The notes below the pieces were generated by a model. It had not been told where the DNA came from. It was given only the letters and a program-made list of their open reading frames with translations, and did no database searches. A stretch of DNA of 64,000 nt. Origin: Pseudoalteromonas arctica (GTDB lineage Bacteria; Pseudomonadota; Gammaproteobacteria; Enterobacterales; Alteromonadaceae). Position 1 is the first letter of the stretch. Each line of letters starts with the position of its first letter. Of this stretch, positions 20,798 through 30,191 are shown piece after piece. The translations under genes and the position numbers were made by a program. The stretch is taken from positions 62,001 to 126,000 of the forward strand of contig NZ_JABBMT010000006.1 in assembly GCF_012927645.1 (NCBI RefSeq). The letters run 5' to 3'.

Positions 20798-21367
20798 GAT
20801 GTAATTGGATCCTAAATGAGAGAAAACGAAATATCTGTAAGCATGCCATAAGGGCACGCATAAAACGACTGTGAATTAAGCTTTGTTTAAACCGTTAAAT
20901 AAGAGTAAGTTGTGGATAACTATGTAGATAACACCCACAAGCTATTCCTCCAAAGTAATTTAAAAATACTTAGAAAAAAGTTAAGTGTATGTTTTATTTT
21001 AAAAAAGATAATGCGAGGTTCTTTTTTTATTATTTTTATCACAATGTGGAAAAACGTTTTATTGCTTTGCTTGATTGTGGTTTTTTTACAACTTAAAAAC
21101 GGTTAATTCATCCCTTATAAATAACCGAACAAGTATTCTATCACAATGGATCAAAGATCATAGTGATCCTTTATAATTTTTTCCTATTAGCCAACTTAAA
21201 AAAAAGCATATAGCCCGTTTTTGCTCTGCCTAGACCCGGTTGATCAAATAAAAATAATCTTTAACTCATCATTATTGATGATCACAAAATGATCTTAATA
21301 AGGCGATAACAGCCAGTAAAAGTCATGCTAAACTGACTTTTATTAATAATAAACAAGGGCGTAGTAT
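20798..21367. other. AT-rich spacer between polA and elbB with a DnaA box and GATC cluster
   Basis: 570 bp with no convincing gene. It contains one perfect DnaA box (TGTGGATAA, 20911-20919), a near copy 12 bases on (TGTAGATAA), six GATC sites within 21149-21295, and an inverted repeat GGATCA / TGATCC around 21149-21170. A hairpin AAAAGTCA / TGACTTTT (21318-21325, 21334-21341) lies just before elbB. The role is unknown; promoters of both divergent genes must lie here. Confidence 0.5.
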
Positions 21368-22018
21368 ATGAAAAAAATAGCTGTAATTTTAGCAGGTTGC
21401 GGAGTCTATGACGGTGCAGAAATCAACGAAGCCGTATTAACGTTATTACATATTGCCAAAGCTGGGGCAAGCTACCAATGTTTTGCCCCTGATATTGAGC
21501 AATTGCACACCATCAATCACCTAAATGGGGAACAAATGACCCCTAACCGTAACGTTTTAGTCGAAGCAGCGCGTATTGCCCGTGGCGATATCAAAGCGTT
21601 AACACTGTTAGATGCTAATAACTTTGATGCTTTAATTGTGCCTGGTGGATTTGGCGCAGCTAAAAACCTGTGTGATTTTGCGATCAAAGGTACACAAGCA
21701 AAATTAAACCCTGAAATACTCCGTGCAGCTAAAGCATTTGCAAATGCCAAAAAACCAGCAGGCTATATGTGTATAGCACCAGCAATGATCCCATTGATCT
21801 ACAGTGCTGGCGTAAAAACCACTATTGGAAATGATCTTGATACTGCTAACGCACTACAAAGTTTAGGCGCTCAACACATTGATTGTGCAGTAGATGATAT
21901 TGTAATTGATGAGCAACACAAACTCGTAAGCACTCCAGCCTATATGTTAGCACAATCAATTTTAGATGCTGATGCAGGCATCAAGAAATTAGTTACGAAT
22001 GTACTGGCTATGAGCTAA
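21368..22018 (+). CDS. elbB: Isoprenoid biosynthesis glyoxalase ElbB (DJ-1/PfpI superfamily)
   Basis: 216-residue class I glutamine amidotransferase-like protein of the ES1/ElbB branch. The N-terminus ILAGCGVYDGAEINEAVLT (about 8-26) is diagnostic. VPGGFGAAKNL (about 96-106) and a nucleophile-elbow cysteine in GYMCIAPAM (about 136-144) follow. E. coli ElbB has weak glyoxalase activity and was linked to isoprenoid synthesis; the true role is not settled. The gene is monocistronic, with a repeat element downstream. Confidence 0.88.
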   Translation: MKKIAVILAGCGVYDGAEINEAVLTLLHIAKAGASYQCFAPDIEQLHTINHLNGEQMTPNRNVLVEAARIARGDIKALTLLDANNFDALIVPGGFGAAKNLCDFAIKGTQAKLNPEILRAAKAFANAKKPAGYMCIAPAMIPLIYSAGVKTTIGNDLDTANALQSLGAQHIDCAVDDIVIDEQHKLVSTPAYMLAQSILDADAGIKKLVTNVLAMS

Positions 22019-22155
22019 ACAGCTGCGAAACGTCGTAATTTGAGCTCGTCAATCCACCAGCTTGTATACGATCTTTTCTTGCGTTAGCGCAAACAATAGT
22101 ACTTTTTTAATAATAAAAAGTACTCGTAACGTTTTATAAATTGTGGCTAAGCCGT

Positions 22156-22417
22156 TATACCCAAACCACCCCAAGATACAGAATTCAGCGTTTCACAGGT
22201 GCTTAATATCAAGGCGTTACTTTGCAAGAACAGTCCCTTTTAAGAAATAACAACTATGAGAGTAAGTTCCTGTGAAGCACCCAACGGGTTGGTTTAAAAG
22301 CGGTTTATACTGCGTTATTGATTTTAACAAGGGAACAACCATTATCTGCAATCAATGCCTTGCCTAAATCGCTTTTAATTCCAACTGAAACTCGCATCTT
22401 GGGGTGGTTTAGGTATA
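22156..22417. repeat. 262-bp palindromic MITE-like element (copy 1)
   Basis: The ends are near-perfect inverted repeats: TATACCCAAACCACCCCAAG on the left and TATACCTAAACCACCCCAAG when the right end is read on the minus strand; similarity continues towards a CAG on both sides. Inner complementary parts (CACAGGTGCTT near 22195 and CCTGTGAAGCACC near 22270) would allow folding. There is no ORF. A diverged copy of its left 75 bases is at 41915. It fills most of the 464-bp gap between elbB and cytochrome c5; 22019-22155 shows nothing else. Confidence 0.75.
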
Positions 22418-22482
22418 TAATCGTTCTAAATTCCGTCATCTATCGTGATTGAGCACGTTCAAATCGAAGTGAGCAAGGCAAA

Positions 22483-22875
22483 ATGAAAAAACTATCAGCA
22501 GCATTATTATTGCTAGCAACCACCGCATACGCACAGCCATATGATAACTCTATGACTGAAGATGCAATCAAAAAACGTATCGCACCTATTGGCGCCGTTT
22601 ACTTTGAAGGCGATAAAGCAGCAGTTGCTGAAGTGCCAACGGGTCCTCGTACCGGTGAACAAGTATACCAAGCAGCATGTTTCGCTTGTCATGGTACTGG
22701 CGCACTTGGCGCACCAAAATCAGCCGACGATTGGGCTCCACGCTTAGCAAAAGGTACTGACACTCTATTAAACCATGCAATTAACGGTTTTAATGCAATG
22801 CCACCACGCGGTACATGCATGGATTGCTCAGATGATGAAATAAGCGCAGCTATTGATTTTATGAGCAAAAAATAA
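22483..22875 (+). CDS. Cytochrome c5
   Basis: Small periplasmic monoheme cytochrome. 130 residues: signal peptide (1-17, TTAYA then QPYD), heme motif CFACH (about 66-70) followed by GTGALGAPK, axial Met in NAMPPRG, and the extra cysteine pair in GTCMDCSDDE that marks the c5 class. AAGGC lies about 7 bases upstream of the ATG. The gene stands alone and has its own terminator. Confidence 0.92.
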   Translation: MKKLSAALLLLATTAYAQPYDNSMTEDAIKKRIAPIGAVYFEGDKAAVAEVPTGPRTGEQVYQAACFACHGTGALGAPKSADDWAPRLAKGTDTLLNHAINGFNAMPPRGTCMDCSDDEISAAIDFMSKK

Positions 22876-22900
22876 GACTTAATTCGGTACTATTTTTATA

Positions 22901-22928
22901 AAGGCTGACTTTTGTCAGCCTTTTTTAT
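22901..22928 (+). terminator. Terminator after cytochrome c5
   Basis: Stem AGGCTGAC / GTCAGCCT with a TTTT loop (22902-22921) followed by six T. It begins 26 bases after the stop. Confidence 0.92.
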
Positions 22929-23062
22929 TATAACAATAAATATTCCACACCTTTATCACTATTTATTATCATCATTTTCTAATACTATTGGCCGCTTGAC
23001 GATTAACCAAAAAAGTGAAAATATAAGAAGAACAATAAATATACAATAATAAAATCGATTTA

Positions 23063-25636
23063 ATGTCACTGGAAGATATAACAGCTTTACTGCATAAGCT
23101 GGAGCATAAAAATAATCGTTTAAAAGCTCTAGTCCAAAAGTATAAGCAATCCCACCACTTACAAAATGCCCTGATCCAATTATCAGAGCAGGCTAGTTCT
23201 GTTGCCGAATTATCACTACTTTACCCTGCTATTCATGATATTTTGCAAGATTATATGCCAAGTAAAAGTTTTTACGTGGTGCTGTTAAATCAATTTAGTA
23301 ACACCCTTGAACTATCTTACTTTGCTGATGAAAAAGATGGTATCTCTATGCCACTTAATCAAGATAATAACTTTATTCAAGGTGTCACTGGGTATGTATT
23401 TAAGCAAGGTAAAACCACCTACTTCCAAGGTGATGAAATGCAGGCTGCTGCCAACAAGGGGTTATTTAAGTTACTTGGCACACCAGCAGAACATTGGGTG
23501 GGCGTGCCGGTATACCGGGAACAAAGCATTATTGGGGTGCTTGTCGCACAAAGTTACGATAAACAACAAAACTACTCTGAGCAACAAATCGAGCTATTAG
23601 AAGTCATGTCACTCTACTTATCGACAGCTATCGAGCGGGTAAAAAAACGCGAGCTACTAGAGTCTGAAGTAAAAATAAGAACACGCGCATTAACGCAAAG
23701 TAATGAAGCACTTAACCTCGAAGTAGAACAACACAAAAAAACCCTCGCACGGCAACATATTCTGTTTAAAATTTCAGAATTAGCAACGCAAACGAAGCAT
23801 ATTGATGAAGTATACCTACAAGTACATGAAATAATAAAATCAATTACTTACGCTAAAAATTTATACATCGCTTTATATGATCGCGAAACCGGTTGGTTAA
23901 ACTTTCCGTACTATGTGGATGAATATAGAAATACTACTCAAGCGCGTCCTTTCGCCAAAGGTTATAGCGAATTAGTGTTACGCACCGAACAAACTCAACT
24001 CATTGATTGTGATCGAGCACAAAAACTACTCAAATCAGGTGAATTAGAGCAACGAGGACAAGTCTCAAACTCAGCAACCAGCTGGTTAGGCGCACCATTA
24101 AAAACTGCACAAGGTGTAATTGGCTTAATAACTTGTCAAGCCTACAATCATAAGCATATTTTTAATCAAGACGACTTTGAATTAATTACCTTTGTATCGC
24201 ATCAAATAGCAACTGTATTACAAGCCCATTTGGCTGCTCAAGCCTTAAAACAGAGTCATCAGCAATTAGAGTTTCGGGTTGCTGAAAAAACCAAAGAGAT
24301 CCGCCAAACCAATATGCATTTACAAATGCAAATTGAAGAGCGTAAAAAAGTAGAGCAACAGCTGTACCACGATGCACACCACGACCCGCTAACTGGCTTG
24401 CCTAATCGCAGTTTATTTTTAACCCAATTAGAAAAAACCCTACAGCATTATCAACGTTACCCTGAGCAACAGTTTGCTGTGCTATTTATTGATTTAGACA
24501 AGTTTAAAGATATTAACGATCAGCTTGGTCATCAAGCTGGTGATCAGTTTTTAATTAGCGTCAGTGAGTCTTTTTCACAATGTATTCGGGAGCACGATTT
24601 ACTTGCTCGCTTAGGCGGTGATGAATTTGTTATTTTATTAACTCATTTAACCGACCGTCAACAAGCCGAAGATGTTGCTAAGCGATTAATTGAACTGATG
24701 AAAAAACCATTTTGCATGAAAGGTATTTGCGTACAAAGTGGTGCCAGTGTCGGTATTACTTATTCGAAAACAAACTACAAGAACACTGATGAGATTATTC
24801 GTGATGCTGATGCTGCTATGTATTATGCAAAAAATGCTGGCCGTAGCCGGTTTGAATTTTATCACCCATTACTCAGTGTCGGCACCAGTCCGTATGAGTT
24901 AGAAACCAGTCATCACTTAGACTCTTTACCAATGCATTTTCGCTGCTCTGAAATAATCACACTTGATGAACAGCATCAATCAGAATCATTGCTTGAAGCA
25001 TTTGGCGAACATCCTGTGCTTGGTAGTACCAGTTTTGAAATATTAAAGAAGTTTGCCGCTGATAAAGCACAACAACTGGAAGTGGAAATACAGTTATTAA
25101 TCAAAGCCTGCCTGCAGATCCAAGCGGCACAACTGCAAATGGTGCTATTCCCTTGCTCAGGTTTATTACTAGAGAAAAATGAATTTCAGGTGTTGTGCCA
25201 GACAATGCAAGCGCACACCATAAAAAAACAAATTTGTTTATTATTTAACGAGCAAGAGATCCGCTATGCTTCAGCGGTGCAAATTAGTAATTTAAAAATG
25301 CTAAGTGAGCACGGCTATTCGATTGGCTTAAATGATTTTGCTAAAGATCGCTGCGAACTTAATTTACTTTGCGATCTTCATTTCGACTATTTGTTACTTA
25401 GCTCTACCTTTAGTAAGCGAGTGTTGCAACAACAAAGCTTTGATTTACAACTACAGGGGGTACTGGCAATCACTAAAATAAAACAAATAAAAGTAATCGC
25501 GAAAGGGCCTTCAATATTAAATTATAGAGCCTTACTCGACACCCATGGTTTATCGCTTTTTATCGGTAAGCAGCATGCAGTTAGTTCCACAACAACACTC
25601 CCAGCTGACTCTTCGAGCGAGCAAGTTTTAAGTTAA
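23063..25636 (+). CDS. GAF-GAF-GGDEF protein with a degenerate EAL-like C-terminus
   Basis: Probable cyclic-di-GMP synthase. 857 residues: N-terminal coiled coil (about 1-35), GAF (about 35-190), coiled coil, second GAF (about 225-385), coiled coil (about 390-435), GGDEF domain (about 440-600). The active-site motif GGDEF is intact and is preceded by REHD five residues upstream, a proper inhibitory I-site. The last about 220 residues keep EAL-like spacing (GYSIGLNDFAKDRCELNLLCDLHFDYLLL in parts: IGLNDFA, DFDYLLL-like) but no EAL signature, so phosphodiesterase activity is unlikely. No membrane segment, so cytoplasmic. Monocistronic, convergent with rep. Confidence 0.9.
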   Translation: MSLEDITALLHKLEHKNNRLKALVQKYKQSHHLQNALIQLSEQASSVAELSLLYPAIHDILQDYMPSKSFYVVLLNQFSNTLELSYFADEKDGISMPLNQDNNFIQGVTGYVFKQGKTTYFQGDEMQAAANKGLFKLLGTPAEHWVGVPVYREQSIIGVLVAQSYDKQQNYSEQQIELLEVMSLYLSTAIERVKKRELLESEVKIRTRALTQSNEALNLEVEQHKKTLARQHILFKISELATQTKHIDEVYLQVHEIIKSITYAKNLYIALYDRETGWLNFPYYVDEYRNTTQARPFAKGYSELVLRTEQTQLIDCDRAQKLLKSGELEQRGQVSNSATSWLGAPLKTAQGVIGLITCQAYNHKHIFNQDDFELITFVSHQIATVLQAHLAAQALKQSHQQLEFRVAEKTKEIRQTNMHLQMQIEERKKVEQQLYHDAHHDPLTGLPNRSLFLTQLEKTLQHYQRYPEQQFAVLFIDLDKFKDINDQLGHQAGDQFLISVSESFSQCIREHDLLARLGGDEFVILLTHLTDRQQAEDVAKRLIELMKKPFCMKGICVQSGASVGITYSKTNYKNTDEIIRDADAAMYYAKNAGRSRFEFYHPLLSVGTSPYELETSHHLDSLPMHFRCSEIITLDEQHQSESLLEAFGEHPVLGSTSFEILKKFAADKAQQLEVEIQLLIKACLQIQAAQLQMVLFPCSGLLLEKNEFQVLCQTMQAHTIKKQICLLFNEQEIRYASAVQISNLKMLSEHGYSIGLNDFAKDRCELNLLCDLHFDYLLLSSTFSKRVLQQQSFDLQLQGVLAITKIKQIKVIAKGPSILNYRALLDTHGLSLFIGKQHAVSSTTTLPADSSSEQVLS

Positions 25637-25672
25637 TGATATGCATTGTTGATTATCAGCAGTTTAGATGAG

Positions 25673-27691
25673 CTACTCAGGCTTTTTCAACATGGCACGT
25701 AAATTAGCCACTCTGGCTTGGCCTTTTTCCATTCGTTCGGCTTGGGTATTGGGCGCTTTTTTATTTTCAAATGCTAAATCATCTTGCGGTAGCTCTTGTA
25801 TAAAACGACTCAACTCGGTTTGTGATGTTTCGCCAAATTGACGCCGAATTTTCGCATAGGTCATGGTCAGCTCTTGTTGAGCGCGAGTGATCCCCACATA
25901 GGCTAAGCGACGTTCTTCATCAACGTTTTCTTCATCAATACTTACTTGATGCGGTAATAACCCCTCTTCCATGCCGACCATAAATACGTAAGGATACTCC
26001 AAGCCTTTAGAAGCATGCAGCGTGAGTAATTGCACCGCATCGGCTTCATCTTCTTCTTCGTTACGTTCTAACATATCACGCAAAGTTAACTTACTCACCA
26101 CTTCAGCAAGCGTCAATGGCGGGTTATCCGCATCACCTGTGAGCATATCGGTGATCCAACGGTACAACTCAGACACGTTCTTCATACGCATTTCTGCGGC
26201 TTTCGCACTCGGCGATGACTCATATAAATAGGCTTCGTAATTTATTTGCCTTACTAAGTCTTTTACCGCTTCAAGGGTATCGCCGCGCACCGCATTATCT
26301 GAAAGCTCTACCACCCAACGTGCAAATCCCGCCAACGAGTTTAAACCACGTCCTTTTAAGCGATAACCTAAGTCGTTATCAAAACAGGTGGCAAATAAAC
26401 TGGCATGCTTTTCATTGGCTAAAGTACCCAGCTTTTCAAGGGTCACTGTGCCAATCTCGCGTCGCGGTGTATTCACAATACGTAGAAACGCATTGTCGTC
26501 ATCTTGATTCACCAATAAGCGCAAGTACGCCATGATATCTTTGATCTCAGAGCGTGAGAAAAACGACATCCCACCGCTGATCTTGTAAGGTATTCGGTTA
26601 CTCATTAACGACTTTTCAAAGCCACGCGCTTGGTGATTACCACGGTATAAAATAGCGTAATCTTTATAACTAGTGCGTTTCATAAATTTATGCGAGATGA
26701 TCTCGGCGACGACCCGCTCTGATTCATGCTCTTCATCACGACAGCCAATCACTTTGATCGGCTCGCCATTTTCTAACTCACTAAACAGTTTTTTATCAAA
26801 TTCATGGGGGTTATTGGCAATTAAGATATTAGCGGCTTTTAAAATACGCTTCACACTGCGATAGTTTTGCTCAAGCTTAATGAGCCGTAAACCAGGAAAG
26901 TCTTTGCTTAATAAAACTAAGTTTTGTGGTCGTGCACCGCGCCATGAATAAATTGATTGGTCATCATCGCCTACCACAGTAAAACGCGCACGCTCACCCA
27001 CAAGCAACTTAACTAATTGATATTGACTGGTATTGGTATCTTGATATTCGTCCACCAGCAGGTAACGGAAACGTTGTTGCCAACGCTCACGCGAGGTTGC
27101 ATTAGTGGTAAGTAACAGTGTTGGGATCATGATCAGATCATCAAAATCCAAGGCATTGTAAGCACGTAACTGGGTTTGATAACGCGCATATAACTGCGCA
27201 AATAACGCCTTTTGTGGCTCTCGCGCTTCGCGGATCGCTTGCTCTGGTAAAATCAGTTCGTTCTTCCAACTGCCTATTTGCATTTTTAATAGGTTGAGTA
27301 AATCTTTATCTTTTTTAAGCTCGTCTTCTGTTAGATCGCCCAATAACTGATTGGTGTCTTGATCATCAAATAACGAAAAACCCGGTTTAAAGCCCAGCGT
27401 TGTAAGTTCTTTTTTAATGATTTCCAGCCCTAAGGTATGAAAGGTCGACACCCACAGCCCCTTAGACTCTTTTTTTCCTAAGGTTTGAAAAACCCGTTCA
27501 CGCATCTCTTTCGCCGCTTTGTTGGTAAAGGTGACAGCAGCGATATTACGAGCTTGATACTCACATTTCTGTACTAAGTAAGCGATTTTATTAGTAATTA
27601 CACGGGTTTTTCCGGAGCCCGCCCCTGCTAATACCAGGCATGGGCCACTAATATATTTTACCGCTTCATCTTGTTTAGGATTGAGTTTCAT
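25673..27691 (-). CDS. rep: ATP-dependent DNA helicase Rep
   Basis: 3'-5' superfamily 1 helicase that helps replication forks pass bound proteins. 672 residues from the ATG at 27691, matching the E. coli N-terminus RLNPGQQQAV (here [10 protein letters not shown]). An in-frame TTG at 27700 is a less likely start. Motifs: Walker A GAGSGKT (about 26-32), Ia [68 protein letters not shown]. It is convergent with the GGDEF gene and divergent from ubiK. Confidence 0.96.
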   Translation of the reverse strand: MKLNPKQDEAVKYISGPCLVLAGAGSGKTRVITNKIAYLVQKCEYQARNIAAVTFTNKAAKEMRERVFQTLGKKESKGLWVSTFHTLGLEIIKKELTTLGFKPGFSLFDDQDTNQLLGDLTEDELKKDKDLLNLLKMQIGSWKNELILPEQAIREAREPQKALFAQLYARYQTQLRAYNALDFDDLIMIPTLLLTTNATSRERWQQRFRYLLVDEYQDTNTSQYQLVKLLVGERARFTVVGDDDQSIYSWRGARPQNLVLLSKDFPGLRLIKLEQNYRSVKRILKAANILIANNPHEFDKKLFSELENGEPIKVIGCRDEEHESERVVAEIISHKFMKRTSYKDYAILYRGNHQARGFEKSLMSNRIPYKISGGMSFFSRSEIKDIMAYLRLLVNQDDDNAFLRIVNTPRREIGTVTLEKLGTLANEKHASLFATCFDNDLGYRLKGRGLNSLAGFARWVVELSDNAVRGDTLEAVKDLVRQINYEAYLYESSPSAKAAEMRMKNVSELYRWITDMLTGDADNPPLTLAEVVSKLTLRDMLERNEEEDEADAVQLLTLHASKGLEYPYVFMVGMEEGLLPHQVSIDEENVDEERRLAYVGITRAQQELTMTYAKIRRQFGETSQTELSRFIQELPQDDLAFENKKAPNTQAERMEKGQARVANLRAMLKKPE

Positions 27692-27803
27692 ATCGACCAA
27701 AGAGATTGCATAAAGACGGGCAATTTTAACGTAATCACTACAATACGCCTAGCCAATAAGGTAATATTAGCTATTATCATTTTAGCGACAGTAAGGGACG
27801 AAC

Positions 27804-28076
27804 ATGATCAACCCAGCAAAGATTGAAGAAATAGCCAAACAGATTTCAAGTAATATGCCACAAGGCGTTAAAAACCTTGCAGATACGTTTGAAGCAAAAA
27901 CCAAACAGGCGATTCAAAACAAGCTTGCTGAGATGGACTTTGTCAGCCGCGAAGAATTTGATGTACAAAGCCAAGTACTAATCCGTACCCGTGAAAAGCT
28001 TGTTGAACTGGAAGCTAAAGTGGCACTACTTGAGCAGCAACTCAGTACTGATAAGCAAAGCGAGCAACCCGAATAA
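27804..28076 (+). CDS. ubiK: Ubiquinone biosynthesis accessory factor UbiK
   Basis: 90-residue protein of the BMFP (YqiC) family. UbiK supports the soluble Ubi complex in aerobic ubiquinone synthesis, with UbiJ. The sequence is an amphipathic helical N-terminus (MINPAKIEEIAKQISSNMPQ), a central VSREEFDVQSQVLIRTREKL block and a C-terminal leucine-zipper-like coiled coil (EAKVALLEQQL). AAGGGACG lies 6-13 bases before the ATG. Monocistronic. Confidence 0.92.
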   Translation: MINPAKIEEIAKQISSNMPQGVKNLADTFEAKTKQAIQNKLAEMDFVSREEFDVQSQVLIRTREKLVELEAKVALLEQQLSTDKQSEQPE

Positions 28077-28189
28077 TACCAATTTTAGTTATTACTTCAG
28101 GCAGCTTAGGCTGCCTGATTTGTTTTACGCCTTGCATACATGTGAACATCTATATACGATTCATATACATTTTATATATAGGCAGTGTT

Positions 28190-28396
28190 ATGGGTATCGT
28201 AAAAATTAGCGACCAACTTCACGAAGAAATACGCAAAGCCAGCACCACTATGGTGCGTTCAATCAATTCACAATCTGAATACTGGATAAAAATCGGCATG
28301 TTAGCCGAACTTAACCCAACCATGACTTACGCCGAAATCATTAAACAACAACTCGTACAAGCTGATGTGCAAGTTGGAGAACCTATTCATGAGTGA
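28190..28396 (+). CDS. ParD-like antitoxin-family protein
   Basis: 68 residues from the ATG at 28190 (AGGCAG upstream). It resembles the ParD_like family: an N-terminal strand GIVKISDQLHEEIRKA followed by helices with SINSQSEYWIKIG, a ribbon-helix-helix-like layout used for DNA binding. No toxin gene follows. Instead its last 8 bases overlap the start of a methionine aminopeptidase gene. An upstream ATG at 28142 would add 16 residues of unlikely sequence. The function is unknown; it may autoregulate the pair. Confidence 0.75.
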   Translation: MGIVKISDQLHEEIRKASTTMVRSINSQSEYWIKIGMLAELNPTMTYAEIIKQQLVQADVQVGEPIHE

Positions 28397-29174
28397 AATC
28401 ATTATCAAAACACCTGAGCAAATCGCTTTAATGCGTGAGTCAGGCCGATTACTTGCGCAAGTGTTTGCCTATTTAGACGAGCAAGTAAAAACCGGTATCA
28501 CCACCATGGAAATTAATGATTTAGTGGAGCGTTATATTGTTGATGAACTTGCCGCGCGACCATCCAGTAAAGGTCAATACGATTATCCTTATGTATTAAA
28601 CAGTTCAGTTAATGAAGTAGTCTGCCATGGGTTTCCAGATCCTAAGCGAGTATTAAAATCAGGCGATATTGTTAATATCGATATTACGCTTGAGAAAAAC
28701 GGTTACATCGCCGATTCCAGCAAAATGTATATGCTGGGTGAAGTGTCTCCACTAGCAAAGCGCTTAGTTGATAAAACCTATGAAGCGATGTGGCAAGGTA
28801 TCAAGATGGTTAAACCAGGGGTGAGACTCGGTGATATTGGCAATGCTATCGCAAACTTTGCTCATAGCAATGGTTACAGCATAGTTCGTGAATATTGCGG
28901 CCACGGTATCGGCGAGCAAATGCATGAAGAACCACAAGTTTTACATTATGGTAAGCGCAATACTGGCGTTGAACTCAAACAAGGCATGACCTTTACAATT
29001 GAACCGATGCTCAACCAAGGTGCGGCAAAAATAAAAACCAAACCCGATGGTTGGACTGTGGTTACCCGTGATAAAAAGCTCTCTGCTCAGTGGGAGCATA
29101 CTATTGCCGTCACCGCGGATGGCTATGAAGTACTCACTTTACGCGCCGAAGAAAGCGCAATTACGACTGAGTAA
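28389..29174 (+). CDS. map: Type I methionine aminopeptidase
   Basis: Removes the N-terminal methionine from nascent proteins. 261 residues from the ATG at 28389, with GGAGA about 8 bases upstream. All five metal ligands are seen in context: NIDITL and ADSSKMY (two Asp), CGHGIGEQMHEEP (His), FTIEPM (Glu) and QWEHTIAV (Glu). The substrate-side His in VCHGFPD is also present. It overlaps the ParD-like gene, suggesting translational coupling. The housekeeping map is normally beside rpsB, so this is probably a second copy, which cannot be tested here. Confidence 0.92.
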   Translation: MSEIIIKTPEQIALMRESGRLLAQVFAYLDEQVKTGITTMEINDLVERYIVDELAARPSSKGQYDYPYVLNSSVNEVVCHGFPDPKRVLKSGDIVNIDITLEKNGYIADSSKMYMLGEVSPLAKRLVDKTYEAMWQGIKMVKPGVRLGDIGNAIANFAHSNGYSIVREYCGHGIGEQMHEEPQVLHYGKRNTGVELKQGMTFTIEPMLNQGAAKIKTKPDGWTVVTRDKKLSAQWEHTIAVTADGYEVLTLRAEESAITTE

Positions 29175-29188
29175 CCAAGGTTAAGCAT

Positions 29189-29467
29189 ATGGCTATTTTA
29201 TTGTTAAATGATCCATTGCCCCACCTGAAATTTCAAAAGTTCTTACCCGATCAACGCTTAGCTGATTGGGTACAGTGCTATTGGAAAATAGGTTCACCAA
29301 TCAAACAGACCGCACTGTTATTTAATGAGAAACTCTATCCCGATGCAGGCGCAAGCTTAACTATTGATTTAAGTCACGATCACGCTCACTTTTGTCACGC
29401 CTTTCATAATTTTACCTTTGAGACACCACGGCAATACCGTAAACGAAAAACATCAAAACGGCTCTAA
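29189..29467 (+). pseudogene. AraC-family regulator collapsed by an internal deletion
   Basis: The 92-codon frame joins two pieces of an AraC-type regulator. Residues about 1-62 match the N-terminal sensing domain (LADWVQCYWKI, LYPDAGASLTIDL). Residues about 63-88 (HDHAHFCHAFHNFTFETPRQYRKR) match the last helix-turn-helix of an AraC DNA-binding domain, compare 'HFxRAFkrxxGxTPxxYR'. About 150 residues in between are missing, with the frame kept. The protein cannot bind DNA normally, so I call it a remnant. It follows map by 14 bases. Confidence 0.7.
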
Positions 29468-29479
29468 ATTGACAGTTCT

Positions 29480-29514
29480 AACAAGCGGGTTAAAACACTC
29501 TTAACTCGCTTGTT
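29480..29514. terminator. Hairpin between the AraC remnant and carbonic anhydrase gene
   Basis: 14-bp arms AACAAGCGGGTTAA and TTAACTCGCTTGTT with one mismatch. There is no T-run after it on either strand, so termination would be weak or Rho-assisted. Confidence 0.5.
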
Positions 29515-29528
29515 AACATACATCGGAA

Positions 29529-30191
29529 TTACTTTTCCCCAAGGTAGCGATCAAATACTTTTAGTGCCGCACTCTTATAAATATCGGTTACTTCATCAGC
29601 ACACGTCACCACTGATTCAAGATCGGTCAAGTGGCCGTTTGCTAAACCATATACCCAACCATGAATGGTGAGTTCTTGGCCACGTTGCCATGCTTCTTGC
29701 ACAATATTGGTACGACAAACATTACGTACTTGCTCAATGACATTAAGCTCAATCAAGCTATTGAGGCGATCTTTTTCTGCTAGGGCATCAATTTTTGCAA
29801 TGTATTTTTCTTTTACATCGCCAACATGACGTAGCCAGTTATCGATCAGGCCAAACTTAGCGTCATTTAAGACCGCTTGCACACCACCACAGCCATAGTG
29901 ACCAACAACCATAATATGCTTTACTTTTAACACTTCAACAGCGTACTGCATCACTGATAAGCAGTTATGATCGGTATGCACCACTACATTCGCCACGTTA
30001 CGGTGAACAAACAGCTCACCTGGCATTAAATCAACGATTTCATTAGCCGGTACACGAGAGTCCGAACAACCAATCCATAGATATTCTGGATTTTGTTGCA
30101 TTGACAGAATTTTAAAAAATTCTGGATCATCTTTACACGTGCGCTCAGCCCAACGTTTATTATTTTCGAATAAATTTTTTAATTTTCTCAT
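29529..30191 (-). CDS. can: Beta-class carbonic anhydrase
   Basis: Interconverts CO2 and bicarbonate in the cytoplasm. 220 residues, the usual length for E. coli Can. Zinc ligands are in CSDSRVPANEIV (Cys and Asp/Arg dyad, about 42-53) and HYGCGGV (His98 and Cys101 region). The N-terminus LKNLFENNKRWAER is typical. Its start codon overlaps the stop of the upstream methyltransferase by one base. Confidence 0.95.
   Translation of the reverse strand: MRKLKNLFENNKRWAERTCKDDPEFFKILSMQQNPEYLWIGCSDSRVPANEIVDLMPGELFVHRNVANVVVHTDHNCLSVMQYAVEVLKVKHIMVVGHYGCGGVQAVLNDAKFGLIDNWLRHVGDVKEKYIAKIDALAEKDRLNSLIELNVIEQVRNVCRTNIVQEAWQRGQELTIHGWVYGLANGHLTDLESVVTCADEVTDIYKSAALKVFDRYLGEK

Noticed and set aside
20912..21106. 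64-codon frame after polA's start region.
   Set aside because: It covers the DnaA box and AT-rich spacer; hydrophobic residues come from T-rich sequence. No ribosome binding site.
20798..21367. Possible replication origin.
   Set aside because: Only one perfect DnaA box, no arrays, and no origin-type neighbours such as dnaA, gidA or mioC.
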